DNA from: a virus
Length of the DNA stretch: 38,112 nt
IMG/VR virus record: IMGVR_UViG_3300020119_000109
Coordinates: 1 to 38,112 of that record
Direction: 5' to 3' (one strand)
A program made the translations under genes and the position numbers. Positions 1 to 8,794 of the stretch are shown one piece after another (within the stretch, counting starts at the first letter, position 1; each line of letters opens with the position of its first letter). Under the pieces are notes generated by a model, which worked only from the letters and a program-made list of their open reading frames with translations, did no database searches and had not been told where the DNA came from.

Positions 1-127
1 GCCAGAGTCCCGTTGACCTTGATGGTGAAATCGGCGCTTCCAGGGCGCTTGCCGTAGTAGATCAGGGCCCGGCTTTGGAACGACGGCACAATGATGGTCA
101 GCAAGCTGGTAGCGTCTGCGGGCCGCA
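1..127. repeat. Left copy of the 127-bp exact terminal repeat
   Basis: Bases 1-127 are identical to bases 37986-38112. The repeat lies inside the tailspike coding sequence and the reading frame continues correctly across it. The simplest reading is that the contig is a circle opened at an arbitrary point with an assembly overlap, not that this is a functional phage terminus. A 127-base overlap is typical of a de Bruijn assembly k-mer length (inference). Confidence 0.95.
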
Positions 128-956
128 TCGCCATGCCGGCTGGGTAGTCGGCGGCACCGGCGTCAGTCGCCGAATCGACACTGCCCCACGCGGCGCCGGT
201 AAAGCTGCAGCTGTGCACGTCCGTGGTCGTGGTCGCGCCAGCGCCCAGCGTCAGGAAATTGACGAAGCCGTAGCTGCTCGCGCCGACGTCGGCATTGAAG
301 CAGCGCGCCAGGACGCGCACCCAGCCGTGCAGGAAGGTATTGAGCGAGAAAGCCCCGTGCGAGATTGAGTCGCCCAGGATTGTCACGTTGCGATTGAGCA
401 CGGCGCCCAGGTTCGGGATGGCCGCCGTCGGCTCTGCAGCGCTCAGTTCGCGAACGCGTGCCTGGACCGTGGTTGCGACAGCGTCGGCCGCGACCTCGAT
501 GTAGCCGACGACCGAACCGCCGGTCGGCGCCCTCACGCTGTCATCGAACGCGTCCAGGGTATCCAGGGCGCTCTGGACCGTGCCGGATGGGCTGACGCCA
601 ATCTGCGACGCACCCGCCGGCGTCGCCAAATTGGCGATAGCGTTAATGATGATCGCGGTGGTGCTGAAGTCGTCCGAGTTGCGGCCGTAGAAAACCTGAC
701 GCCGCTTCGAATCTTGCACGATCTCTGAATAGGAACCGCCGACATAAACGTTGGCCGGCGTGCCGGCGCGAACGATATAGCCGCTCTCGGTGCGTAGCGG
801 CTGCGCCGCCGGCTGAGTGCCTGCTGCATCCCAGTAGACCGTCAGTGGATTGGTCATTGGATTCTGGTTCGCCACACCAAAATACACGTAGCCGTTGTTC
901 AACGGCTTGCCGTCACGGCCGGTATAGACTTTGAATGGTTGCTCGACTGGGAACAT
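1..956 (-). CDS. Tailspike, 5' part (head-binding domain and SGNH block I); continues at 38112
   Basis: This is the N-terminal part of a 657-residue protein cut by the contig end; the rest lies at 36968-38112. The ATG at 954-956 has GAGG a few bases upstream and follows the stop of the gp16-like gene by 12 bases. Residues 1 to about 95 resemble the P22-type tailspike head-binding domain (PFKVYTGRDGKPLNNGYVYF, then a YWDAAGTQP stretch). Residues 192-201 contain GDSISHG, block I of SGNH/GDSL hydrolases, with the nucleophile at Ser197. The protein probably attaches to the tail and removes acyl groups from, or otherwise hydrolyses, host surface polysaccharide. The substrate is unknown. Confidence 0.88.
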   Translation of the reverse strand, partial: MFPVEQPFKVYTGRDGKPLNNGYVYFGVANQNPMTNPLTVYWDAAGTQPAAQPLRTESGYIVRAGTPANVYVGGSYSEIVQDSKRRQVFYGRNSDDFSTTAIIINAIANLATPAGASQIGVSPSGTVQSALDTLDAFDDSVRAPTGGSVVGYIEVAADAVATTVQARVRELSAAEPTAAIPNLGAVLNRNVTILGDSISHGAFSLNTFLHGWVRVLARCFNADVGASSYGFVNFLTLGAGATTTTDVHSCSFTGAAWGSVDSATDAGAADYPAGMAMRPADATSLLTIIVPSFQSRALIYYGKRPGSADFTIKVNGTL

Positions 957-968
957 AGTGGCCTCGGT

Positions 969-3641
969 TTAATGAAGAATGCGCGGCTCTGCTGCTGGGG
1001 CCGGTGGCGGTGGGGCGTTGGTAGTGCTGCGGCCGGCCAGCGCCGCGTCAATGCGCTTGCGCAGCTTGTTGTTCTTGACCTGCACCGAGATCATCCGGAG
1101 GGCCGAAAGCACCGGAACAGGGAGGCCTGTCATGGAACCGTTGACGCCTGCCTCGGTGAGGGCGGCGAGCAGTACGCTGGCGGTATTCGAATGGTTCACG
1201 ACGCCCGGCGGCGCCGTGTAGATCACCTTGGCCAGGTCGTTGATGTCGCGCATATGCTGGGCGCCTTGTTTCCCGAAAATGAAGTCGAGCTTGCCGTCGG
1301 CGTCCAGCTTCTTGACCGCCTTTTCCAGTTTCGGCACCGACAGGATCACGTTGCCACGCGCGTCGGTGGCGGTGTTCGAGAAGGCCTGTTCCTTCACCCA
1401 GTTGACGGTGGCGCCCTGCAGCTCTCGCCACGCCTGCTGGCCGCTCTCACCACCGGTCTGCAAGATTCGGCGAATATGGCTGACATCCGCGCGCGTGCTA
1501 TCCAGGATCGAGTGTTTGAAGACGTCCTCGATCGCAACTTTGCGGTCGGCCATGCCGCGCTTGTTGTTCAGCAGCGAAGCGACCACGCCCCGGTTTTCGT
1601 ACTTGTTGGCCAAGTTCTCGCGCAGGCGCCGGGCGTTACGGTACAGCGGCCCGGCCACTGGTTCGGTGGCTGCGTCGACCGCGCCCTTGATGATTGCCGA
1701 GTTGCGCATATTGGTCGGCTCGTAATCGGTGGCGGCGCCGACGGCACGGCGGAACAACTCGGCGTTCTTGACGGTCGTCTGGAGCGGTGCCAGGGTGCCA
1801 TCGGCTGCCTCTTGGGCGATCCCTAGCTTCAGGGCACGCGCGCGCGCTGCGGCCAGAAGCGGCGAAACAACCTGGTCGGGAGCGCTGTCATTGAGGAACT
1901 GCACCGCGTCGTCCAGTGTGACAGCGGCGCCGGCCTCCGGTGATGTGTCGGCCTTCTGGTACCCAACGCGCACCGCATTCTTGTCCTTGGCCAGCTCCTT
2001 TCGCAGGGCGGCGTCGACCGCGCGGCCGGTGCCCATGACGTCGGCCGCCTCGGCGCCGGTCATGTCGACCAGGTTGTCGAAATGCTGGTAGACCTTCTCG
2101 TTCTGGTCCGAGTAGCGTTCAATGAACTTGGAGCCCAACGGGCCCTTCGCAGTTTCGAGTTCGAAGCGCAGCTGCTGCGGGTCGCGCGTGAGCTGTCCGA
2201 TGGTCGGCTCGATTCCAACCTTCGCAGCCAGCTCGCGGCGCTGGGCGATCATGTCGGTACCGCCGGCGCCGGCGCTGCCCTGGGTGCCGGGCGTGGGAAT
2301 CGGACCGTTCGGCGCCGCATCTGCCATTTCCTGCGCGGCGCGCTGGGCCTGCAGCGTCTCCATTTCTGCACGTTCGGCGGCCGTGAGGCCCCGAGGCGCT
2401 GAGCCAGGCAACTCCAGTGGAGTGCCGTCGGCAGCCGTGACCCGGCGGCTCGGCGCGCCGCGCGTCTGGGCGTGCAGCTGGGCCAGACGGGCAGCCTGTT
2501 CCTCAGTGAGAGGAGCAGCAGCCTCAGCCGCCGGCGCCGCGCCCGGCAGACGCGAAAGGGTGCGTTCGACGCGGGCTGCGATGCCGGGCGCGACGGCGCG
2601 CAGGCGCTGCGTGGCAGCCTGAGTGGCACCGGCAGCAACATCTGCGCCGGCGCGGCCGGCATTTGCAGCTACGCGCCCGAGCGCGCCCATCTCGGCGGTC
2701 AATGGCAGAGCAGGGAGGACGGCGCCCATGGCCTCGCCGGCGTTGCCGGCGTATTCCTGACCGGCCTGCGTGCGCGGCTGATAGGTCAAGCTGTTCATGC
2801 CCTCCGCTGCTGCCTGCTCGACTTTACGAGCACCCTCCTGGGTGCCGAATTCGCCGGATACGATCGAATTGGCCAGGCCGCCGACTGTGCCGCCGATCAT
2901 TCCCAGCGTGCCGCCGGTGGCACCGGACGCCAAGGTGAGCGCCGTTTCTCCCGCGCCGAGAGCTTTCTGCACCAGGGTCGGGTCTGCCGGTGGCTCTGGT
3001 CGCGGCGCCGGCACGGTGCCGTCCTTGTTGAACGCGATCGCAGCATCCATGCCGTGTTCTTCTGCGATCTGGGAGTACTGCTTGTTCTTGAGGAACTCGG
3101 CAAAGCCCATGGCCAAGGGGTCGTCGGCAGAAGCTGGCGCCGCGGGCGCGCCGGGGCCGACTGGCCGTCGATCACCAGGGGGAACAGCCGGGTTGTCAGC
3201 CATGAACTTGGCGAAGCCAGCACTCATCGCATCCATCTTGACGCTGCCCTGGGCAGCCAGCACGCGCTTGGCATAGGCATTGTTCACCGGGCCCCAGTTC
3301 GCCGGATCGGTACCACCGTGGTATTCGCGCACCGCCGTCTCGACGTCGCCGCCATTGCGCTTCAATGATTCCTGCAGCAGCAGGCCGGCGCCCTCGGACG
3401 CGTTCTCAGGGCTGAGCAGCACGTCGATTCCGTATTTGTCGAGGATGGCCTTCCGGGTGGGCGGCGTGAACTGGTAGGGCGAAGACGTGCCGAACTTGTT
3501 GGTCGCGCTGGCGTTCGAGCGCTCTCCGGCCGTGCGGATTGACGACAGCAGGCCCACCGGCAGTTCGAGCTTCTTCTCGTTGCCGGCGTCAAGCGATGCA
3601 TACAGAGGATCGGCGAACGATTCAGGAAATTTGCCGGCCAT
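969..3641 (-). CDS. Large ejection protein with N-terminal lytic transglycosylase-like domain (P22 gp16 position)
   Basis: 890 residues, last of three ejection-protein genes and directly before the tailspike, the position of P22 gene 16. Residues about 28-130 resemble a soluble lytic transglycosylase. The candidate catalytic glutamate is Glu40 in TAGERSN, followed by GTSSPYQFTPPTR, a spacing typical of that fold. The centre is rich in Ala and Gly with helical and coiled stretches; the C-terminal half has no recognised family. The protein likely leaves the capsid with the DNA and opens peptidoglycan. The ATG at 3641 overlaps the upstream stop (TGATG); a GTG at 3644 is an alternative. It is longer than P22 gp16 (609 residues). 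Confidence 0.8.
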   Translation of the reverse strand: MAGKFPESFADPLYASLDAGNEKKLELPVGLLSSIRTAGERSNASATNKFGTSSPYQFTPPTRKAILDKYGIDVLLSPENASEGAGLLLQESLKRNGGDVETAVREYHGGTDPANWGPVNNAYAKRVLAAQGSVKMDAMSAGFAKFMADNPAVPPGDRRPVGPGAPAAPASADDPLAMGFAEFLKNKQYSQIAEEHGMDAAIAFNKDGTVPAPRPEPPADPTLVQKALGAGETALTLASGATGGTLGMIGGTVGGLANSIVSGEFGTQEGARKVEQAAAEGMNSLTYQPRTQAGQEYAGNAGEAMGAVLPALPLTAEMGALGRVAANAGRAGADVAAGATQAATQRLRAVAPGIAARVERTLSRLPGAAPAAEAAAPLTEEQAARLAQLHAQTRGAPSRRVTAADGTPLELPGSAPRGLTAAERAEMETLQAQRAAQEMADAAPNGPIPTPGTQGSAGAGGTDMIAQRRELAAKVGIEPTIGQLTRDPQQLRFELETAKGPLGSKFIERYSDQNEKVYQHFDNLVDMTGAEAADVMGTGRAVDAALRKELAKDKNAVRVGYQKADTSPEAGAAVTLDDAVQFLNDSAPDQVVSPLLAAARARALKLGIAQEAADGTLAPLQTTVKNAELFRRAVGAATDYEPTNMRNSAIIKGAVDAATEPVAGPLYRNARRLRENLANKYENRGVVASLLNNKRGMADRKVAIEDVFKHSILDSTRADVSHIRRILQTGGESGQQAWRELQGATVNWVKEQAFSNTATDARGNVILSVPKLEKAVKKLDADGKLDFIFGKQGAQHMRDINDLAKVIYTAPPGVVNHSNTASVLLAALTEAGVNGSMTGLPVPVLSALRMISVQVKNNKLRKRIDAALAGRSTTNAPPPPAPAAEPRILH

Positions 3642-4978
3642 CACTTGCCCCCGGCAGTCTTGTTCAAGTATTCGATCACCTGGTCGCGGGTGGCACCCGG
3701 GAACTGCTTCATCAGGCGATTGATGTCGCCCTCGTGCACCGGGCCGAGGGTAGGGTGGTTCACCACCAGGCCGCCGCCCTGAACCGGAACCGCCTTGCTG
3801 GCGAGCCCCTTCTGCAGGCCCTTCTGCATGTATCGCTCGACCACGCCCAGCGCATTCTGGAAGGCCTTGGGGCTCATGTCCGCGTCGAGTGCAGCGACGG
3901 CGGCCGTCAGCTTTTCGCCCTCGGCGTTCGACAGCGCGCCCATGCCCTTGACCTGCTGCACAGCCGGCAGGAAAACCTGTGATTTCAACGATTCGAGCTG
4001 CCCACGGAAATCCTTGTTCTCGGTGCCGGGCACGGCGCCCAAGATCTTGCCCAGGGTCGTGCCCATGCCGGCAATCCAGTTGCCCTTCGTGTCCTTCATC
4101 AATGGATCCGCGCGCAGGCTCGTGATGGTGTCGAGGGCGTGCTGTGAGCTGTCGATCTGTGCTTGTGCGGTGTCACCCTTCTCGGTGCCCTGTTTTGCCT
4201 GCTCAGCCACCAGCTTGTCGCGCTCGAGCACCAGCTGGCCGCGCTTCGTCTCGCTGTCGGCCTGGCCAATCTGCACGTTCAGCTCGTCGATTCGGCGCTT
4301 GGCCTGTGCAGACAGGTTTTCCTCGGTGACCTTCTGGATCTGGCCTGGCACGGTGCCGGCAGCCACATCCGCATCCGCCGCCGCTTTCTTGGCGTCGGCC
4401 TGCTTCTTGGCCAAGTCGGCCGGGGCCTCTGCCTGGGCGCGCTGCTCGTCGCCGACAGCGCCGTACGCTGCAGCAAATTTTTCTGGCCCGACTGCCGAGG
4501 ACAGGATCAAACCTGCGCTCGTCTTCGCCATTTCTGGATGGTCGCGAACCATCGAGATCATCGTCTCCGCCGCGCGAGCATCCTTCTCGTTGCCGACGTT
4601 GCGCGATGCCTCGGCCTGCTTCGTCAGCAGATCGATCGCGATGTCGGGCTTATTGTTGTTGATCGCCGCGTAGACCTGCGACGCGTGTTCGAGCTTCGCC
4701 TGCCGCTGGCCCGGGTCAAGCATGTCGAAGCTGCGTTTGAAGTTCTCGCTCAGTTGCGGGTACTTCAATGACATGCGGCCGATGGCCTCCGTAGTCGGGT
4801 TTTGGCTCAGCTCGTGGAGATCAGCGTTCATCTGATCCTTGGCGAGGGCGGCCTTTTGCGCGTCGATGCGTGCTTGTTGCTGGTCGTGCATCACGCCACC
4901 GATTTTCAGGCCCTCGAGCATCGCGTTCTGGGGCGAAGGAATATTCGCGAAAGCGCTGGTGTAGTCGATTGGTTCCAT
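3641..4978 (-). CDS. Ejection (pilot) protein, P22 gp20-like
   Basis: 445 residues, strongly helical, with an Ala/Gln/Lys/Asp-rich central section (about residues 185-275) likely to form coiled coils. It sits between the gp7-like and gp16-like genes, as P22 gene 20 does, and has similar length (gp20 is 471). The C-terminus (QFPGATRDQVIEYLNKTAGG) looks like a short helical module. GGGAGGG lies upstream of the ATG, and the ATG overlaps the previous stop as TAATG, suggesting coupled translation. Its role is DNA delivery across the cell envelope, inferred from position and composition rather than from a diagnostic motif. Confidence 0.75.
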   Translation of the reverse strand: MEPIDYTSAFANIPSPQNAMLEGLKIGGVMHDQQQARIDAQKAALAKDQMNADLHELSQNPTTEAIGRMSLKYPQLSENFKRSFDMLDPGQRQAKLEHASQVYAAINNNKPDIAIDLLTKQAEASRNVGNEKDARAAETMISMVRDHPEMAKTSAGLILSSAVGPEKFAAAYGAVGDEQRAQAEAPADLAKKQADAKKAAADADVAAGTVPGQIQKVTEENLSAQAKRRIDELNVQIGQADSETKRGQLVLERDKLVAEQAKQGTEKGDTAQAQIDSSQHALDTITSLRADPLMKDTKGNWIAGMGTTLGKILGAVPGTENKDFRGQLESLKSQVFLPAVQQVKGMGALSNAEGEKLTAAVAALDADMSPKAFQNALGVVERYMQKGLQKGLASKAVPVQGGGLVVNHPTLGPVHEGDINRLMKQFPGATRDQVIEYLNKTAGGK

Positions 4979-5610
4979 TAGAATTTCCCTCCCAGGTATT
5001 GCCCGAATGCGCCGGATACGCTGTTTGCCAGGCCGGCGTTCGCTGCGCCGTTGGCGAGCAGTCCGCCAGCCTGGGCCGCGCCTTGTTGCTGCAATAGTTT
5101 GGAAATGGCATCGCCGCTTTGCTGGCCAGCGGCGCCTACGCCGGCGGCCGACGCTTGCCCGATTTGCGTCAATCCGCCCAGGCGCTGGTATTGCTGGTCG
5201 ATCAGCTGGTTCAGCAGCTGCGGTCGGAACTGCGCCAGCGCACCTTGCGTGTTCCCGCCGCGCAGGCCGCCGGTTGCCGATGCGTTTTGAAGAATGGCGT
5301 CCTCGCCCTGTTGGGCCATCGCGCCGAACATCGGGGATGACTGAATGCCGTTGATTGCGGTCTGCTGGGCCGGCGCGCCATTCAGTCCAAGCAGGTCTTG
5401 TTGCCCCGCGATGCCCTTGTTCCCGCCTTCGACGTACGGCGAAAGAAGCTTTTGGATTGCGTCGAATCGACGCTGCTGCTCCGCAATCGCTTTATCGTCG
5501 GACTCGGTTTGTGCGTTCGCTGCACCCTGAGCCGCCTTCTTTTTCTGATTGGCCGCTACTGCTCCGCCAACTACCGTAATTGCCGCACCAGCGACCATCG
5601 CCCATGCCAT
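4978..5610 (-). CDS. Ejection protein, P22 gp7-like DNA transfer protein
   Basis: 210 residues. The N-terminus is a hydrophobic Gly/Ala segment (residues 2-20), followed by a Gln/Ala-rich helical region. A segment RFDAIQKLLSPYVEGGNKG and a later GGLRGGNTQGALAQFRPQ are typical of short phage DNA-transfer proteins of the gp7 class. P22 gp7 is 229 residues and occupies the same place before genes 20 and 16. An AAGGAG site precedes the ATG at 5610. The protein is predicted to be packaged in the head and ejected first; function is by family and synteny. Confidence 0.78.
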   Translation of the reverse strand: MAWAMVAGAAITVVGGAVAANQKKKAAQGAANAQTESDDKAIAEQQRRFDAIQKLLSPYVEGGNKGIAGQQDLLGLNGAPAQQTAINGIQSSPMFGAMAQQGEDAILQNASATGGLRGGNTQGALAQFRPQLLNQLIDQQYQRLGGLTQIGQASAAGVGAAGQQSGDAISKLLQQQGAAQAGGLLANGAANAGLANSVSGAFGQYLGGKF

Positions 5611-5612
5611 TT

Positions 5613-6047
5613 CTATTCTCCTTGCGCTGGCGCCGGCAGGGCAGGCGCGACGATGAGTTCGGCTTCGAGCTTGTCGAGGTCGGTCTCGTTGGTGATGTGG
5701 ATGTTCACGCAGACGGTGTCGGTGTGGGCATAGCCGGCGCGTTTCATGCCCGGCTTGCAGATCGCCTGGTAAGGCGCTTGGACCCGGATCACGCCTTCGT
5801 CAGTAGTGATCGAAATGTCACCCTGCGTGACCATGAAAATGTGCTCTGTGGCGTGCACCTTGCCGACTAGGACGGTGCCTGCCGGGATCAGTACTGAGCG
5901 GGCATAGAAGCCAGGGCAGAAGTCGTTCTGCACCAGCAGTTCGATTTGCGGAACAGCGCCGACGTCAGCTTCAAGCTGGTCAATTTGATCTCGGGTGGGA
6001 ATTTTTGCCAGCGTTGTGGCGGGTGAATCCAGAGTTTCCAGCAGCAT
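5613..6047 (-). CDS. Cupin-fold protein in the virion operon
   Basis: 144 residues. Residues about 50-120 have the cupin pattern: PAGTVLVGKVHATEHIF with His65, Glu68 and His69, then QGDISITTDEG, and a second half with KPGMKRAGYAH (His108). These residues could bind a metal. The gene is first after a strong candidate promoter at 6122-6151 and directly precedes the gp7-like ejection gene. No enzyme activity can be assigned. Such small cupins occur in other phage structural operons, where their role is not known to me. The ATG at 6047 is preferred over the GTG at 6050 because GGGAG is better spaced from it. Confidence 0.75.
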   Translation of the reverse strand: MLLETLDSPATTLAKIPTRDQIDQLEADVGAVPQIELLVQNDFCPGFYARSVLIPAGTVLVGKVHATEHIFMVTQGDISITTDEGVIRVQAPYQAICKPGMKRAGYAHTDTVCVNIHITNETDLDKLEAELIVAPALPAPAQGE

Positions 6048-6096
6048 CACATCTCCCGTGAGGGGTAGGTGGCCGCTGGAACCAAGGACTCAGCTG

Positions 6097-6115
6097 GTGC
6101 TCAATTGCTGAGCAC
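6097..6115. other. Perfect 6-bp inverted repeat in the cupin leader
   Basis: GTGCTC, seven bases, then GAGCAC. It lies just downstream of the -10 at 6122-6127, so it would form near the 5' end of the leftward transcript. There is no T-run, so it does not look like a terminator. It may be an operator or an mRNA 5' stabilising hairpin; nothing in the sequence decides between them. Confidence 0.4.
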
Positions 6116-6121
6116 TGCCGA

Positions 6122-6151
6122 ATTATAGGTATTTTCTATCGGAAATGTAAA
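6122..6151 (-). promoter_or_regulatory. Candidate sigma70 promoter for the cupin and ejection genes
   Basis: On the minus strand there is TTTACA (6146-6151), an 18-base spacer and a perfect TATAAT (6122-6127). It lies in the only sizeable gap between 5.6 and 13.3 kb and points to the cupin gene. CTATCG (6136-6141) and TGATAG (6153-6158) flank or overlap the -35. These half-sites recur at the other two late-region gaps. Confidence 0.6.
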
Positions 6152-6162
6152 GTGATAGCTTT

Positions 6163-6498
6163 TTACGATGTGTATTCGCGGCCGCTGGCGCGGATCGAAA
6201 TCGAGGCGGCGGCATCGGCTAGTGTCGAGATCGAACCGCCTGACTCCAGAATGTGGGCGACGACATCCGGGAATGGCCAGCTTTTTCCTGGCGCAATAGT
6301 CGCTGGTGGCAACTGGTTGGCCACGCCGACTGCGCCACTTGGTGGTACAAGGTTGACTGTCAGGATTCGATTGGCTCCAGTCACATTTGTGGCAGTGAAT
6401 TTGTCAATCGAGGTTTTGCAATTGACCGCAGTGTATTGGGTCGTTTGTACGGCCTCGGCAAGTTTCGATTCGATCAGGACTTTCGGGGTGGTGGTCAT
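6163..6498 (-). CDS. Small virion-operon protein of unknown function
   Basis: 111 residues with no signal peptide or membrane segment. The sequence alternates hydrophobic and Thr/Ser/Asn residues (TNVTGANRILTVNLVPP) and reads as a small beta-rich domain, as in head decoration or tail accessory proteins. GAGGACC lies upstream of the ATG. It follows the candidate needle gene and ends where the next promoter region begins, so it is the last gene of the coat-to-needle block. I do not recognise a family. Confidence 0.65.
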   Translation of the reverse strand: MTTTPKVLIESKLAEAVQTTQYTAVNCKTSIDKFTATNVTGANRILTVNLVPPSGAVGVANQLPPATIAPGKSWPFPDVVAHILESGGSISTLADAAASISIRASGREYTS

Positions 6499-6516
6499 GG
6501 TGGTCCTCTTAAATTA

Positions 6517-7401
6517 TTACCAGGCAGGGATATACCTGATGGTGCCGTTGTCATTAATGCCGATCCATTTGGTCGGATTGCCTGCGGCTGGGGCATTGGC
6601 AATCGTTCCTGCGCCCGCGCCCGCGCCATTGGTGAGTGCGGTGCTGGTGGTGAGGAACTGAGCGCCGCCGGCCACTGTCACGGATGTGAATTTTCCGGTG
6701 CTTGGAGTGGTCGCGCCGATGGCTCCTGGCGAAACCCAGTTAAACCCCAGCAGCAGGCTGGAATTCAGGCCGGGGACGTTGGTGAAGGATGCAACAACGA
6801 AAGGCGGCGTACCCGTGGCCACCGTGCTCGTGATCTGGCCAGACGCTGAAACGGTTGTAAAGGAGGCCGGTCCAGGTGTTACGCCGCCAATGGCGCCTGG
6901 CGCCGTCCAGTCGGTTCCGTCCAATAAATCGACGTTCAAATTGGCCACTTTGGTGGTACTGGTGACGGCCAGCGGAGCGGTGCCGGAGGCCAGGGTGCTG
7001 GTGATCTGTCCGGATGCCGAAATTGAAGTGAATGCGCCGGTGCTCGCCGCTGCTGCTCCGATGGGGGTCCCGTCGATCGCGCCGCCGGTGATCGTGACCG
7101 AGTCGGCGTTTTGCTGGGCAAGCGTACCAAGAGCCAGGGCCGGCGCGAAGTCATCGACAGCGGGCGCCGGCACCTCAGCGGGCGCGGTACCGAGTTGCTC
7201 GACCAGGGCGGAGACGCCGGAGATCAGCGAGAGCGCCAGATTGCCGAGTGCGGCGGCCGTGCCGGCAATGGCCGCGACTTCCTCGATGGAGGCGGGGGTC
7301 GACTCGACCGAGTCGAACACCTTCTCGAACGCGCGAATCGCCTCGGCGTTGTTTTGGAAGAAGCGGGCTAGCTGCTGCCGGTCGAGGCCGAGCTTAGGCA
7401 T
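6517..7401 (-). CDS. Repeat-containing tail protein at the tail-needle (gp26) position
   Basis: 294 residues. Residues 1-35 (LARFFQNNAEAIRAFEKVFD) form a helix seen at the start of many phage tail proteins. Residues about 36-75 are helical. Residues 114-170 and 171-228 are two imperfect 57-residue repeats (shared ASGQITST and PGAIG), with a third partial copy from about 229. The end, WIGINDNGTIRYIPAW, is typical of Burkholderiales phage tail proteins. The gene lies directly after gp10 with an 8-base overlap, where P22 has the gene 26 needle, but I see no gp26 N-terminal motif. It could be a needle replacement or a thin fibre. Confidence 0.65.
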   Translation of the reverse strand: MPKLGLDRQQLARFFQNNAEAIRAFEKVFDSVESTPASIEEVAAIAGTAAALGNLALSLISGVSALVEQLGTAPAEVPAPAVDDFAPALALGTLAQQNADSVTITGGAIDGTPIGAAAASTGAFTSISASGQITSTLASGTAPLAVTSTTKVANLNVDLLDGTDWTAPGAIGGVTPGPASFTTVSASGQITSTVATGTPPFVVASFTNVPGLNSSLLLGFNWVSPGAIGATTPSTGKFTSVTVAGGAQFLTTSTALTNGAGAGAGTIANAPAAGNPTKWIGINDNGTIRYIPAW

Positions 7402-8794
7402 TGAGGGCCTCGATTTCGATCTCCAGGCGTGCCACTGCCATGTGCGCGTCGCTGGTGCCGCGGAAGCGCTGAATACGCCAGTTCTCCATGTCGCCGTTAT
7501 CCAGCCAAGTCAGGCGGCGCAGGCGGTCCCCCTGCTTGCCGGCGCTGCATGACTGTTCCATGCTCCAGGTCTCGCCATCGAGCGAATACGATGTCCAGAC
7601 AACCGGATCCGCGCCGAGCGCCACGCGGCCAGGCAGGCAGACGAGTTCCATTTGCGAGAAAATGGCGCCGCGGCTGGCGTTGTAGATGATGCTGGTGCCG
7701 AAGTCCCAGCCGATCACCGCACCGTAGTGAGTCGAGACGGTTTGCACCAGCTGGCCAAGGGAGCTGCTGGTCGGATCAGCGCACAACCACTTGTCATAGC
7801 ACCAGACCAAGTTGCGCGCGCGGTAGGTTGCCTTCTCGACTAGGCCAGAATCGAGCGGAAACCAGACAGGTTCTCCAACTGCCTGGGAGGCTGTCCCGTC
7901 GTACACCAGGCACTGGTCCGGCAGGTGAATCAGCAGATGCTGGTGGTTCTTGTCGACGCGCACCTCGACGACCACCAGGGCCAGCTGCTCCTCGGTATAT
8001 TGCTGCAGGATCATGTCGACCTCGCGAGTAGAGATCTTGATCGTGCTGCTGTTGACGCCGAGCCATACAGCTGGGGACTCATTCCTGGCTCCGCCGAGAA
8101 ACGCGATCTGCTCCATGAACACGGCAGCAGCGAAAGTGCCGATCACGCCGCGCTGGATTTGGGCGCCGCTGTTGCGCGCGAAAGGAAACTGGTTCCCGCC
8201 AACGTTGTCGAACACCTCGATGGTGAAGCGTCCGAGCGCGTACGGCTCATTGCGCAACTTCAACAGGCCCATGATCCGATCGGGATCGGCTTCGGCGCTG
8301 CCGTACTTCAGCGGGTTTACGGAATACGCGTCGTTCAGATCGGTGACGATGAGCGACACGCCATCGGTAGTCATCGTGTAGCTGTCCACCCAGATGTGGT
8401 CGATGACCGTGCCCAGGTCAGCGTCGATGACTTGGGTGAGAGCGGTGCCGTCCCAGTAGTAAAGGTTCCCGCCACCGGAGATGCTCATGCGATCGAAGCC
8501 ATAATCCAACGTGCACTGTCCCGTTCCCGCGATGGTTCCAAGGCTTACCACTGTGCCATCGGCATTGACGCGCACCAGCTGCGTGCCCATCACGCGGTAG
8601 TTGATGCCGTTCCAAACAACGCAGCCCCTATCGATCCCTGGCCCAGTGCCGAACAGCAGAATGCCATCGGCGGGGCGCAGGTATCCCTTAGAGATACCCT
8701 GGTCCTTCGGCACAGGCACCATGTTACGCGGATAGGACGTGCGGAAGTCGGGGCCTTCGTCCGTGTAGATTCCGCTCAGGATTGGGACCTGCAT
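7394..8794 (-). CDS. Packaged-DNA stabilisation protein, tail hub, P22 gp10-like
   Basis: 466 residues against 472 in P22. It matches the gp10 family along its length: N-terminal PILSGIYTDEGPDFRTSYPR, the NMVPVPK segment, RGVIGTFAAAVFMEQIAFLGG in the middle, HQHLLIHLPDQCLVYDGTAS, and a C-terminal series ending in RLRRLTWL. P22 gp10 closes the head below gp4 and carries the needle and tailspikes. The ATG at 8794 overlaps the upstream TAA as TAATG. A longer in-frame extension exists upstream but lacks a ribosome site and would overlap the preceding gene entirely. Confidence 0.92.
   Translation of the reverse strand: MQVPILSGIYTDEGPDFRTSYPRNMVPVPKDQGISKGYLRPADGILLFGTGPGIDRGCVVWNGINYRVMGTQLVRVNADGTVVSLGTIAGTGQCTLDYGFDRMSISGGGNLYYWDGTALTQVIDADLGTVIDHIWVDSYTMTTDGVSLIVTDLNDAYSVNPLKYGSAEADPDRIMGLLKLRNEPYALGRFTIEVFDNVGGNQFPFARNSGAQIQRGVIGTFAAAVFMEQIAFLGGARNESPAVWLGVNSSTIKISTREVDMILQQYTEEQLALVVVEVRVDKNHQHLLIHLPDQCLVYDGTASQAVGEPVWFPLDSGLVEKATYRARNLVWCYDKWLCADPTSSSLGQLVQTVSTHYGAVIGWDFGTSIIYNASRGAIFSQMELVCLPGRVALGADPVVWTSYSLDGETWSMEQSCSAGKQGDRLRRLTWLDNGDMENWRIQRFRGTSDAHMAVARLEIEIEALNA

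Noticed and set aside
1-127. The end repeat as a true phage direct terminal repeat
   Set aside because: It lies inside the tailspike gene, has a length typical of an assembly overlap, and the phage belongs to a headful-packaging type.
939-1826. Plus-strand open frame of 295 codons antisense to the gp16-like gene
   Set aside because: Shadow frame of GC-rich coding DNA. Its protein is Arg/His/Val-rich without family features, and the minus-strand frame fits a known gene in a coupled operon.
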